64,000 nucleotides of DNA from contig JAVHZZ010000009.1 of assembly GCA_036250195.1 (NCBI GenBank), forward strand, positions 47,035,061 to 47,099,060, written 5' to 3'. The notes beneath the pieces are model-generated. The model worked only from the letters and a program-made list of their open reading frames with translations, did no database searches and had not been told where the DNA came from. The first letter of the stretch is position 1. Each line of letters begins with the position of its first letter. Positions 11,485-23,000 of this stretch are shown here, piece after piece. Origin of the DNA: Mixophyes australis. Lineage: Eukaryota > Chordata > Amphibia > Anura > Limnodynastidae. The translations under genes were made by a program, and so were the position numbers.

Positions 11485-12866
11485 TAACATAGTAACATAG
11501 TAACATAGTTGATGAGGTTGAAAAAAGACACCAGTCCATCAAGTTCAACCTATTTTGGATCTCCTGCGATCCTGCACTTATATTTGAAATTAATCCAGAG
11601 TAAGCAACCGCCAATCTGTTTCAATTGTGAAAATCCCCCCAGACTCAATATTGCAGTCCTATTTTTACCCTATATCCACTACTATCCTTCATTTTAAATT
11701 AACAGTCGTATCCCTGGATACACCTTTCCACTAAAAATTTGTCTAACCCTTTCTTAAACATATCTATTGAATCTGCCATCACAACCTTCCCTGGCAATGA
11801 ATTCCATATCTTGACTGCCCTTACTGTAAAAAACCCCTTCCTTTGCTGGTTGTGAAATTTCCTCTCCTCTAACCTTAGGGGATGACCACATGTCCTGTGT
11901 ATGGTCCTTGGGGTAAAAAGTTCCCATGAAAGCTCTCTGTATTGACCCCTAATGTATTTGTACATAGTAATCATATCTCCCCTTAGACGCCTCTTTTCTA
12001 AAGTAAACATGCCTAAACTGGCTAACCTTTCCTCATAACTTAATGACTCCATACCCTTTATCAATTTTGTCGCCCTTCTCTGAACCCTTTCTAGTTCCAA
12101 ATTATCTTTTTTATAGAGTGGTGCCCAGAACTGTACTGCATATTCAAGATGAGGTCTTACCAACGATTTATACAGTGGCAAAATTACACTGTCTTCCCTT
12201 GCATCTATGCCCCTTTTTATGCATGCCAATACTTTGTTTGCCCTTGCAGCTGCTGATTGACATTGAGCACTATTGCTAAGTCTACTATCTACGAGTACTC
12301 CCAAATCCTTTTCCATTATAGATTCTCCTAAATTAATTGCATCTAATTTATAGATTGCGTTCTTGTTTTTGATCCCTGAATGTATAACCTTACATATATC
12401 TGTGTTAAACCTCATATTCCATTTGGCTGCCCAATCCTCCAGTTTATTTAAGTCCCTCTGTAGAGAAGCTACATCTTGCTCTGATTTTATTACCTTACAG
12501 AGTTTAGTGTCATCTGCAAAAATAGAAACTTTACTCTCTAAACCATCACCAAGGTCATTAATAAATATATTAAAAAGGAGTGGTCCCAGCACGGAACCTT
12601 GAGGTACTCCACTTAAGACTTTTGACCAATTAGAAAATGTTCCATTTATCACAACTCTCTGTTCCCTATTCTCTAACCAGTTTTCGATCCAAGTACAAAT
12701 TTTGATTCCTAGACCCAGTTCCCTTATTTTGTAAACCAACCTCTTGTGTGGCACTGTATCAAAGGCCTTTGCAAAATCTAAGTAGACCACATCTACTGTC
12801 CTGCCCTGGTCTAAGTTCCCACTAACTTCCTCGTAGAAACTACGATGATACACTTTTCCTCAAAAC
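11485..12866 (-). mobile_element. 5'-truncated non-LTR retrotransposon (CR1/Rex-type LINE)
   Basis: The minus strand carries the end of a reverse transcriptase ORF, about 190 bp of 3' untranslated sequence, and a terminal array of the 8-mer ATAGTAAC at 11485-11510, which is typical of this LINE type. The 5' limit near 12866 falls inside the reverse transcriptase domain, the usual result of incomplete reverse transcription. The exact clade (CR1, L2 or Rex1) was not resolved. Confidence 0.85.
11699..12853 (-). pseudogene. LINE ORF2 C-terminal part: reverse transcriptase
   Basis: A 384-codon open frame without internal stops. By residue: YLDFAKAFDTVPH (24-36) includes the first catalytic aspartate D26; SGVPQGSVLGPLLF is at 81-94; FADD at 112-115 is the catalytic pair. 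A C-terminal domain follows, with LERVQRRATKLI and a closing VKIWNSLP motif as in CR1-like ORF2 proteins. The endonuclease and N-terminal half of the reverse transcriptase are missing because of 5' truncation, so the ATG at 12853 is only the first in frame. The intact frame indicates a recent insertion. Confidence 0.9.
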
Positions 12867-13880
12867 AAATTCAGTAGGCTCTGATATCAAGGGATGTGTT
12901 CATTAAGCCTTAATAAGTGATAATCAGCACCAGTCAGTGAACCAACACTGCCTAACCCTGTGTTATTAGTATTACATGTCACCACATCCGAATGCAGAGT
13001 GTTTGCTCCATTTCCCCAGCTGTCTCCATGTGTCATTTTCAAGATGTCACATCAGACTCAAAAGATGAAGTCTTCAGATGCCGACCACAATCTGAATCAG
13101 CAGGATATAATGTCTCCGGGGGAGTCTCTACACTCCATGCCAACACCACCACATCCATCAAACTTTAATTGGAGCACAAGAGACAAGATGTCACAGCCAG
13201 GTATAGCAGCTGCAGCCATCAATCCTCACGTGTCTGCGCACAGGAAAAAAGAGCTGCCACCCGGTGCCAAGGCAGAGGTAACCAAAATCACACCAACGGG
13301 AGCTGCAGAACTCAGCAGGGATCGTCCGCCGAGTCACTTCCAGACCTCCGGGCTCCTGTTATAGAAGGAATTTTGTGATCCAGAGAGATGGGGGGGGGGG
13401 GGAAAGGGGGCAGGTGAGGGAGGCAAAAGTAGATCCGAAGAGGGAATTCCCAGGGTACTTAACTCAAAGCAAAGAGGTGTATTGCAGTGGCCGTTCCTCA
13501 CACCAGCACAATGTCAGTCACTGTGCCCAGGGCAGTATCCACAGCGTGGCAATTTGAGGGTTAATTACAATACTGACTAAAACTATACAACCATAGTAAA
13601 GATATGCAATATATTAGAAAAGGATCCCAAGACGTATTATTTTATTTTTGTATTCTTCCTTTTCTTATCAAACATTTAGAACTATAGATGCCAATTTAGT
13701 GAATACTGTTTCAAAATTCTGTTAAAGAATGTTTTAACTTCTTCATTTTTCTATATATATATTGTGTAAGGGGAGGTTCCCCCATGTATAGACTGGAAGT
13801 TGAACATACTAATGAATTGAAAGTTATCATCTGTGTTAACATATATATGATTGCTTGAGGCTTCTTTAAAAAAAATGTGT
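12867..13880. other. Unassigned sequence
   Basis: A 134-codon open frame at 12960-13364 and a G-run near 13390 are the only features. The peptide shows no domain I recognise. Confidence 0.4.
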
Positions 13881-13899
13881 TTGTTAAGGTCCTATATGC

Positions 13900-13934
13900 C
13901 TTGATAAAGATTTTCAAAATCAAAACGCGTCTGT
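13900..13934 (+). ncRNA. Hammerhead-like motif of Penelope terminal type (candidate)
   Basis: The sequence runs CTTGATAAAG, then a short perfect stem GATTTT-C-AAAATC, then AAAACGCGTC. This resembles the core order of the small hammerhead ribozymes known from Penelope-like element terminal repeats (CUGANGA, stem II, GAAA, stem III, NUH), but with changes in the core. The neighbourhood to about 14640 is likely a remnant of such a terminal repeat, with no Penelope coding sequence nearby. Catalytic activity is not shown. Confidence 0.4.
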
Positions 13935-15500
13935 GCTAGTACAGCTGGAGACTACACGCGGCAGTGGACTGTTCCTCCATCCTTGATATCTGCAAAAAGG
14001 AAAGCCGGCTACCCCGATACCATCATGGGGAGTACATTTCTGCAATATTTAGTGGCATTTCTTTTTTCCTATACATGGAGTGAGCTCATCTTAAAGGGAT
14101 ATTGTACATATTTGGCTTCAAGAAGAAGACACATCTTTGATAGACAACGCAATGTTATAATCAATATTCTGTGAGTGCATTCACAATGGGGTGCTCAGTT
14201 ACTCATGTGGTGGCATTGATTACTATTATTAATCACCTAAAGAAGAAGATTACTTTGGGAATATATCTACGTGAATTATTATTATTTACAGCATTACAAT
14301 ATGTTTGGGTTTTTTTTTTCATAATTTTTTGTATTTCTATATCACGTGTGAGGAAGATTTAAGAAAAATTGATGTCACAGACTTTTTGTTGGACTTTCTG
14401 ATCAACTAGAAATTGGACTAGACGAACTTTGGTATGGTAGTACATTTTGCCTATTGTAGATTTGAAGTTTTGCCGTTTTATGTAGTTTCAATACTTTTCA
14501 CTGAGAGTTTGATTATGGTTATCATTTATTACACTTTTTTTGTGTATATTATTTTTGAATATAAGATTGTTGATAAGCAGCGCCATCTCTTTTTTTGAAT
14601 TTTATGAATAATGTATAAAATAATTGGGCCTCTCTAGATGACATCTTTCGCAAATTTTCTCCTCTAAGACCCCTGTTCTTTGAGTTTTTCAAGTCAGACA
14701 CTTCCTTACGTCCCTTCACCTTGCAGATTTCCTAAGGGGTTTAACCCCATTTGATTCAATGCTTATCATGCTTATCTTTGACAGTCAGAACCAATATGAG
14801 AGAGAGCTATCTAGGACCACCCCGTGGTCCTAGATAGCAAATTTAACGTATTTTGCTGGGAGGAGGTAAGGAAGGGAATTTCCACCAGTTCGATTTTGCA
14901 CTTGTATTAAAGAAACTGCGTATAAGCTCTATTATAGGTGGTATTATACACCCGAAAAATCTAAAATGTTCCCAAACTCTGACCGAATTGTTGTCGGAAT
15001 TGTTGCCAAAGGGGCACTCTCTTTCACTTATTATACCTTTCTGAACTAAGGTCCATTCCATCAATAATTTACTTTTAGAACAACCAATACCCAAAAACCC
15101 CGGATCTTTCTGCGCTCTCATACCCCTTAAGACGTAGACAACCAAATAACAAAACTGGTATCACAGCTGTCAAAACACAAATCACTAAGAATTGGAAGGA
15201 CCCCCCTCTATCTCTGCCCCCAAAAATTCAATTTGAAGCATCACCTATTACCTCCATGAGAAACCAGCTAAATTTTATGCCATACGAACCTGTTTGTCCA
15301 TAGCCACTTCCACGTCCTTCTCATGATCATATGGGCTGGGAACATTCATGAAGCATAAGCTATTTCATTCTATTATGGTGTTTTCATACTATCCCATGTC
15401 CTGCAATTTTGTATTTAACATAAATTATTGTTGAAATAGATTTTGAACTGTTGCCTCCCACTGTATATATACCCCCATTTCCACAGACCCCTCCCCCTAG
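13935..15500. other. Unassigned sequence, possible retroelement remnants
   Basis: Short frames near 14843-15145 (minus) and the overlapping plus frame looked faintly like retroelement peptide, but no motif could be named. No terminal repeats were found. Confidence 0.35.
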
Positions 15501-15503
15501 TTT

Positions 15504-15963
15504 TGTACCAAACAGAAAATGGAGAAATGCTACTGCTTGTTTTTAGAATGTTTATTGTTATTTTATATGTACTGTACTGTGAGAAAGGGAGTGATTTGAA
15601 TTAACTTACATGTATTGAAGTGGTTTAAAAGCATCTGTTTCCACAGCTAACAGCAATCTGACAGGGTGTGTCTGCAGTGAAGGGTGATTAAACAGAACAC
15701 CTACAGAGAACTCCTTTTTAAAGGCAAAGTGGGAGTGTCACTGTGGTAGGAGAGTAATGTATAAAAACCTGCATTTTTCATTGTTCAGTACGACCGATGC
15801 CAGATAATGGCTGTTGTCTAGACAGATGGATTATGTCTAGTAAGTGTTAGGTCACCCGGTGTCATCCTGATGGAAAGTGTGCTATTTATCTGCGAAATGA
15901 TCAATAAAAGCACTGTTTATTCAGCCAGAATTTGGTTGTGTATACATTACCAGAAGTGTTACA
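15504..15963 (+). repeat. Solo LTR related to the Gmr1-type LTR at 48990
   Basis: It begins TGTACCAAAC and ends GTGTTACA. In the same order it shares with the Gmr1 3' LTR a GACAGGGT block, a TTTAAAGG...GTGGG...GTGTCAC block and a TATA box with the same surroundings (GTATAAAAACCTGC here, GTATAAAAGCTTGC there). An AATAAA signal lies near 15902. The five-base flanks (AGTTT and GTATG) do not match, so the ends or insertion history are uncertain. Confidence 0.6.
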
Positions 15964-16755
15964 GTATGTTTCTTCAATAAATACAAAGTTTTAAAAAACA
16001 AATGAAGACAAGAAGAAAAGCAACAACCAGTGCCAGCTAATTATATTAATCCTTTCAATATCGTCAAAACTTGTAAAGCGTAGAGTGTGTAAAAATCCAT
16101 TAATTGTTGCCTAGGATTCAAGAAAAGCTTCCAAAAGGCTCCTGGGGAAAACTTGAAAATATCAGAGAGAAGTGGACCCAGAAATAAAATAGAAAAAGAT
16201 ATAGGGACTCAAGTTGAGTTGGGCATTTACCCCTTTGCTTAGCATAAAATAGGTAAATTTGCATGCCAATTATAAGGTGCACGCCTACATCCGTTTGCAG
16301 TTTTGTTACTTGCACCTCTTTACTTGTGTAAAGGTGGGATGGGGGAATGAAGGGGTGTGCAAGGACATGTCCATTTCATCTCCTGCAGTCTTTTTGCTTT
16401 GGTTGTCCTCTTTATTTTTTGCATTCTATGCAACACTTCTCTACATTGTACTCTCTCTAAAAGTGACTTATTTCCTTGCTTGCAGGCTCTGTGGCTGTGG
16501 CTGTGCTGTATTCTGTCTCCCATTAAGTCTTCAAGGTATGGCAATGGTCCCACCTTCTCTATGGCCACAGATCAAGCTTCTCGTTCTACCCTCCCTTTCT
16601 TGGTGCCAAGCTCTCTGTATAAGGCAGTCTCTGATGTCACATTCTATGTTCTCGCTCCTGAGACTCCAAAGACTGCATTGGATGACTTCCTCTGACAGTT
16701 GTTCCTCCCTCCCTTTCAGTCAACACTCAAGTCTAATAGACAGGTGAGTGTTAGG
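15964..16755. other. Unassigned sequence
   Basis: Overlapping frames at 16259-16747 are open but lack recognisable motifs and look like chance. Confidence 0.4.
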
Positions 16756-16759
16756 TCTG

Positions 16760-17035
16760 GGGCAGTTCCCCCCCCTCCCTATAGATATGCTGGGCAGTTC
16801 CCCCCCCCTCCCTATAGATATGCAGGGCAGTTCCCCCCCTCCCTATAGATATGCAGGGCAGTTCCCCACCCTCCCTATAGATATGCAGGGCAGTTCCACC
16901 CCCTCCCTATAGATATGCAGGGCAGTTCCCCCCCTCCCTATAGATATGCTGGGCAGTTCCCCCCCTCCCTATAGATATGCAGGGCAGTTCCCCCCCTCCC
17001 TATAGATATGCAGGGCAGTTCCCCACCCTTCACTT
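16760..17035. repeat. Minisatellite, about 31-bp unit, about 9 copies
   Basis: Nine head-to-tail units of GGGCAGTTCC, a C-run, then TCCCTATAGATATGCA, differing mainly in C-run length. This creates strand-asymmetric C-rich tracts. Confidence 0.93.
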
Positions 17036-17330
17036 ACCTGTAGTTGTGCCAGCATCGCTCCTCTCCTCAGATCAGCAGATAGGAAGTGAACACATCCTGC
17101 TTCCTGTCTGCTGCACAGCAACAGGCAGCCTGGCGATTGGCTGTGTGTTGCTAACCACTGACCACCAATGCTTTTGATCATCGAGCCCTCCACCCCCCCG
17201 CGGCGACCCCTTCCCCCCCGCAGCTTTCATTTATTTAGTACCTTCTACAAAATGATAGCTAAAATCTGATTGGTTGCTATAGGCAACATCCCCATTTTTT
17301 CAAACTCGCAGTTTAGTAAATCTAACCCCT

Positions 17331-18738
17331 GGGGGTAAATGTATCAAACTGCGAGTTTGCCAGCGTGTTGAAATCGCGATTTTTTTTAAAAAAACCTGGA
17401 AATGTATCAAGCTGCGATTTTGAGACTCATGTTCAAAATCGCTGGTCATCTCTGGCGATTTTGAGCGATGTAAACACTGACGAGTTTAGCAAACTCTCCT
17501 GTGTTTGGCAAACTCGTCTGTGTTGTAACAGTGAGTTGTCAACACACTTGCGTAAGCTGTAATACAGTAAATACAGCTTACAACATGCCCTGGCTGCCGT
17601 GGGTATGCTGGTGCTTGTAGTTATACAAGCAGCAGCATGGCCACAGTTTTTAGGGCAACCTGGCTGGCTGGGACTTGTAGTTTCACAAACAAAATTGGTG
17701 TCAATTTATTTTTTTCTACTATTTACCGCCGTATTACCCTACTACCCACAGCCCAGGGGTAGTAGGAAGAGCCCTAGTGCTATCAGCAGTGGGCTGGTTC
17801 TTTCTAGGGGGGGGGCGCTCGTTTTTTTTGGCGGACCCCACTCCCTAGGGAATCCAGCCCAGCGCTGAACAGTCTAGGGTTGGTTAGTCATTATGGCAGG
17901 GGGACCCCTGCCGCGCGTCCCCCTGCTATAGTGCCGCTAACCCTGGCTGGTTTGCCTAGTGCTGGTAAAGTGAAAATCGGGGGAACCCCACGCAAAATTT
18001 TTTGGATGATTTTCACGGGACCAGCACTAGTCAGGCAGCACTAGGGTTAAGCATAAATAGTGGGGGGACCTCACGCTTTTTTTTTTTTTTAACTTTTATC
18101 TGTTCTTTCACTTTTTAACACTGCCAGTGTAACAGTGATGTGTTGATACAACACGCTGCTATCAAGCAGCGTGTTGTATCTGGCGTGTTTAGAAGCAAAC
18201 TCTCCTGAGTTTGCTAACTCGCAGCTTCATACATTGGAGACTTGTATACAGGGGGGGACCCAGACATTTGTCCTACCCCGGGCGATTTTAGGGGGGGGGG
18301 GGGGGCGATTTAGGCCCCATCCCCTTTCTGTGTTCTAAGGCTGCCGGCGGCTGCACAGTATGTGCAGGTCCGTTCAGCAGTGAAAGTGTGCTGTCCCGCT
18401 GCTCTGATTGTGTTTAAAACACAATCAGAGCAGCCGGACAGCACACTGTCACTGCTGAACGGACCTGCACAGTGTGCAGCTGTCGGCAGCAAGCCTCTGG
18501 TAGGGGGGGGCAATCGCCCCGATCGCCCCCCCCCCCCCCCTGGATCCGCCAATGCTTGTATAGCTGCAGTAGCAAACAGTGGTGAGTTTGATCTCTGGCG
18601 ATTTTGCAAGTAGCGATTTTGACAGAAGCACAACTCTGGCGATTTTGTATGAAAACTCAGCTTCATACATCGGCGAGTTTCAACTCTCCCGAGAAAATCG
18701 CTGGAGTTGCAAAATCGCAGCTTGATACATTTACCCCC
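17331..18738. mobile_element. MITE-like element with GGGGGTAAATGTATCAA inverted ends
   Basis: The left end GGGGGTAAATGTATCAAACTGCGA and the right end, whose complement starts GGGGGTAAATGTATCAAGCTGCGA, form inverted termini of about 24 bp. The inner flanks contain many degenerate repeats of ATCGCCAG and AACTCGC words. It carries another MITE at 18249-18554. A partial copy of the same family begins at 34775. Target duplications could not be defined. The sequence just before it (17232-17330), with GATTGGTTGCTATAGGCAAC, looks like the end of a different dispersed element. Confidence 0.65.
18249..18554. mobile_element. Hairpin MITE of GGCGGATCC family, 8-bp target duplication
   Basis: It is flanked by CTTGTATA on both sides (18241-18248 and 18555-18562), a perfect 8-bp duplication as made by hAT transposases. 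The right end reads GGATCCGCCAATG and the left CAGGGGGGGACCC. The core is a long imperfect palindrome with GTGCAGGTCCGTTCAGCAGTG on one arm and its complement on the other, meeting at GTGTTTAAAACAC. G- and C-runs of 12-15 bases flank the core. A second copy sits in the Tigger element at 51837-52119. Confidence 0.9.
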
Positions 18739-19214
18739 TGGTGTCTTCAATCCTCAGAGACAAGGCCTCATATTTTAACACATTGTGATTAAGGAGGCAC
18801 ATTCTTTGAGCAGAAGTGCATGTAATTGATAGTTATCCAAAGCTAAACTTCTGTCTACGAAAGGGTTCCAAGATTATTGCTTATAAAACATATGTACAAA
18901 TTAGAGATGCTCAGGCTCAGTTCCTCGAGAACCGAAAACACCTGAACTTAGGGGATCCGAGTACCGAGCCAAGCCGGTTCAGTACTTTCCCACTTTTTCG
19001 GAATCAAAAACGAGGCAAAATGCCATCGTTACGTCGTCGGATCTTGGATCTTGCGTGTTTTGAAATCTAGAAATACCGCCCTCCACAGCGATCCAGTGCC
19101 ATTTGAAAGAGAGACACAGAAATAGTAGCACACTGTGTAGAGCAGTTGCTCAGCCAAATAGATAAAATTGAAAGAGGAGGGGGTAGCAGAGTTAAAGAAA
19201 GTCTACAGTGACAT

Positions 19215-19570
19215 TCAAGAGAGCTCCATTGTTAATTCTCATTACAGAAAAATACAAATACTAGTGCTGTCAGGGTTGGTGTAATTCTGCAGTCAAATTC
19301 TACTGTGTTATATAGGTAACACACAAAAAAGAAAGCTCCATTGTTAATTCGCATTGCAGAAAAATACAAATACTAGTGCTGTCAGTGTTGGTTGGTGTAA
19401 TTCTGCAGTCAAATTCTACTGTGTTATATAGGTAACACACAAAAATGAGAGCTCTGTCATTAATTCTCATTGCAGAAAAATACAAATACTAGTGCTGTCA
19501 GGGTTGGTGTAATTCTGCACTCAAATTCTGCTGTGTTATATAGGTAACACTCAAAAAGGAGAGCTCTATT
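19215..19570. repeat. Tandem repeat in hAT 5' region, about 120-bp unit
   Basis: About three units contain AGCTC(T/C)ATTGTTAATTCTCATT, then ACAAATACTAGTGCTGTCAG, then CTACTGTGTTATATAGGTAACAC. A further diverged unit resumes at 20296 after the inserted LTR, so the LTR landed inside this array. Confidence 0.85.
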
Positions 19571-19571
19571 G

Positions 19572-20295
19572 TGTCACGAGCCACGGCGGTACTCACAGCC
19601 GCCGCGGCTCCCTTCTCGTGTGCCCCGACCATCACCATGACGACCGGGACGTCACTTCCTCCTTATTCCCGGCCATCGCCAAGGCAACGGCCGGACGCTC
19701 TACAAGGTAGCGCCGCGTCCCGGTGGCTGGGGACAGCCCGGCGCGTGCGCAAGAAATATACATAGCCTGTGGGCTAATTTAGTTTAATTTATTCATCAAG
19801 CAGGGGCTGTGGGGGATTTCAGAGCTAGGCTCTGATTGGCTGTCTCTGGTATTTAGGGCAGTGAGGTCTGAAGCCTCACTGCCGGTTATAGCTTTTCTGC
19901 CACAGTCCTGCTGACCTGCTTTATCCTGATACCTGCTTTTGTTCCTGTCCCTCTCCCGTGGACACTCTATTGGATTCCTCGTGTATGACCCCTTGCCTGG
20001 ATTTAGACCGTGCTCGTGTTTCCCGTGACCCTGACCTTCTTGCTTGTATTTGGACCTAGCTACAATGCCTGTGACCCTTGACCTCGGCTTGTGTATTGTA
20101 TTCCCTGTCTGCTGCTGGCCCTCGACCCTTGCCTGGACTTTCCTCCGCTTTCCTGGATTCTCCCTAGTCGGTACGTACTTCACGACCCTCTGCTAGTCTG
20201 CGGCCAAGTCTGTCCCCACCACTAGGGGCTCCAGTGAACACCTGACTGGCAGAGCAGACTCGGTTGTGCTGTACCGGCTAGAGGGGTTCCTAACA
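19572..20295. repeat. Solo LTR inserted in the hAT 5' region
   Basis: The 724-bp segment starts TGTCACGAGCC and ends CCTAACA. The flanks are TATTG (19567-19571) and CATTG (20296-20300), a 5-bp duplication with one change. Removing the segment rejoins the tandem unit of the host hAT. It is GC-rich at its left and has no coding sequence. It looks like a gypsy-type LTR of a different family from that at 43867; orientation was not resolved. Confidence 0.78.
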
Positions 20296-20798
20296 CATTG
20301 TTAATTGTCATTGCTGAAATACAAATACTAGGCCTTGCAGGCTTTTCTTCTGAATGTGCAGTCAAAGTGTACAGTGTTATCAAAATGGATTCACAGCAGT
20401 ACACAGAAGACCAGGAGTTCCAAGCAGCTGCTGCCACCAGTCATGATCATAGTAATCCCTGTACGTTATCTGGTAAAGCCTATGTAAAAGTACATAGTGT
20501 TTTTAAGGTTTTCAGGGAAACAAATCAGTAAAAAACACCTTTTACCTTGGTCAAGAAAAAAAGAGCAATCCAGGCAAAATTATCTGCAGAAAAAATAGAA
20601 TTGCCAACATGTCATTCTACACACACAGTGGCAAAGAAAGAATGAGGCCTTTGCCTTTCTCTATGTAAGGTCAGTCGTGACTAAGCAAGACCTTGTCATT
20701 CGTACTTCAAAAGTAGTGCACAAATACTTTTACGTGTAAAAGCAGAGCTGGAAGAAAACAGTAAGACATTAGAGGAAAATGTATGTTCAGAGTTAGAA

Positions 20799-22423
20799 AT
20801 GACACAAATCCCTGAGGAGAGTCCATCCACGAGTGCTATATGTAATCCTGACCATTCTGATAGTGTACCCATAAAGAAGGCCCCTTTCAGTCTCTCTGCA
20901 GATATGTGCCTGAACAGCCCGAGTGTAGCCGGTAATACACCAATTGAGTATGCCACTTTGGAATTGCAACAGGATGAGAGGGATATTTCTGTAGCCGACG
21001 AGGGCGCTAATGAGGATTTTGAAGAGGATGATGTTGTTTGTGTAAGTCCTGCACCAGTGGAAGAAGTTATGGCATGTGATAAGAAGAAGGCCTTTGTCAT
21101 GCCTGGACATAAGACCAAAAATTCCACTTCTTATGTGTGGAATTATTTTTACCCAAATCCTGACAACAGTTGTCTAGCCATTTGTAGTGTATGTAAAGCC
21201 ACAGTCAGTCGAGGGAGGGACCTTAACCATCTAGGAACCCTCATCCATGTTACGTCATTTGACGTGAGTTCATGGCAAGGTATTGGGAAAATCAGAAAGT
21301 TATGGTAAAAAAAATAACAACAAGCAGTCCATCATCAACTAGGACCCTTCTCTCACCTAAAAGCCTGCAATCTACACCCACAACACCATCCTCGTCAATA
21401 TCCTCAGTAGCGATCGGAGTTAGTCCTGCATCCAAGTTGCTGAGGCTAGGTGACTCCTCCACTATCCTGGATTCCTCAATAGAATTATTGAGCGTTAGTC
21501 CCACTGCTGCTGCTGTTGCTGCTGCTGGGGGTGAATCTTCATCCCAGAAGCAGACCAAGAAGAAGACTACTAGTAGTTTACAACAATTGACTGTTAAACA
21601 ATCCTTTGCAAGAGGAAGCAAGTATGAAAGCTATCACCCAGTCGCAAAGCGAATCCCAGACGCCATGGTGACTATGCTAGTATTAGATCTGCATCGAATA
21701 TCCACTATTAATGCAGCTGGTTTTAGACAGTTACTTGAGGTCTTGTATTCCCGTTACCAAGGGATGTCATTGCAAAATGAATTATCCCACTTGGACTCTC
21801 CTCAGGATATGTCATTTCTGATAACGCCACCAATATTGTGAGATCATTACAGCTTGGAAAAAACTTTGCTTTCTGAAGACACCCAGGGATGATGCAGATG
21901 ACTATGCCCCAAATTTTGACATCTGGTCTGGTCTAAAAGAATTGACCAAAAAAGTGACACCTCTGCCGTAACTCCACCTGATCCTACTATCAGCATCAAA
22001 AGGATGGTGGATTATTATTTTCACGTCATCATAGAAATAGACACATCAGACAGTCCCTTTACATACTGGGAGGAAAAAAATGGAATTTGGAGACCCATGT
22101 ACCAATTCGCTTTGCACTGCCTAAGCTGCCCACCCTCCAGTGTGTACTCGGAAAGAGTTTTCAGCATAGTCGTTAACCTTGTCAGCGATCGGCGTAGGAG
22201 GCTACTTCCTCAAAATGTGAAAAAGATGATGTTCATAAAAAAGGAAGGCCTTTCCCGCCAATTACATCAAAATTCTGAGACTTCTGTAACGGTGAATTCC
22301 AGCTGTGATGAATTAATAATGTGTGAGGATGATGTACACACTGATGAGGGTGAGGAAGAGGCTGAGGATGATGACAACAACATCTTGCCACAGAAAAGTT
22401 CCTTAACAGCACTGTTACCATAG
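20799..22423 (+). pseudogene. BED-finger hAT transposase, internally deleted
   Basis: The first frame (20799-21308) encodes an acidic N-terminus followed by a BED zinc finger: SYVWNYF, AICSVCKATVSRG, then NHLGTLIH, giving the expected aromatic residues, C-x2-C and H-x-H spacing. The second frame (21272-21841) gives the serine-rich linker and QQLTVKQSFARGSKY...HPVAKRI. Compared with the copy at 31.2 kb, about 0.3 kb is missing near 21765 (the TDMWTSG region is gone) and about 0.75 kb near 21855. The last frame (22004-22423) is the C-terminal dimerisation block with CPPSSVYSERVFS and SDRRRRLLPQNV. Without the catalytic centre it cannot be active. Confidence 0.88.
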
Positions 22424-23000
22424 GTGGCTTAAGATCATTGTTACCTTGTTTTGTGGGGGCCCAAACAAACCAAGCACTTCAGCCACAAGGAGTGGCACTT
22501 TTGTGGCTGAAGTGCTTGATTTGTTAAAGTGTGCATGTCCTTTTTAAGATCCAACATAAGGGTGGGTGGGGGGCCCAAGGACAATTCCATCTTGCACCAC
22601 TATTCTTTTCTGCCACTGCTGTGTGCCAATGTGTCCTAGGTGTGCTAGGAACTGTCGTATGTTTGAGTCATTGCTCTGTTGCTTAGTATCCAGCCAGGGC
22701 ACTGCAGTATTTGTCCAAAAGTGTATGAAAATAATAATGTGACCTGTGAGGTGGTCAAAAATTACTGCAAATGACTTGAAATTAGTATTAGTAAGGTTAA
22801 TAATAATGTAGGATCAAAAAAAGAGCAAATTTATGTGATTTTAGCATATTTTAGCAATATTTCTAAAAAAATACAAAACCAAAACCAAAACCAATGCACA
22901 CGAGGGTGGTTTTGACAAAACCAAAACCAGAACACGTAGCTGATCCAGATCCAAAACCAAAACCACTTCAGGGGGGTCAGTGAGCATCTCTAGTACAAAT

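Larger units (their letters stand above)
18902..22992 (+). mobile_element. hAT transposon with both ends, 8-bp duplication, internal deletions
   Basis: The left end TAGAGATGCTCA and right end TGAGCATCTCTA are inverted repeats, flanked by perfect GTACAAAT duplications at 18894-18901 and 22993-23000. Inside are a tandem-repeat 5' region, a solo LTR insertion, a transposase gene with two internal deletions, and a 3' end rich in ACCAAAACC words. The transposase is related to the hATs at 4.7-8.7 kb (opposite strand) and 31.2-33.95 kb. The element is non-autonomous. Confidence 0.93.

Noticed and set aside
12960..13364. 134-codon plus-strand frame as a possible gene or exon
   Set aside because: The peptide has no recognisable domain, low-complexity composition and no splice or neighbouring exon evidence.
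14843..15145. LINE ORF2 C-terminal remnant
   Set aside because: Both strands gave faintly retroelement-like peptides but no catalytic or structural motif could be identified.
20799..21308. BED-finger protein as a domesticated host gene
   Set aside because: It lies within a hAT with perfect ends and target duplication, and its downstream catalytic region is deleted; a plain transposase remnant explains it.
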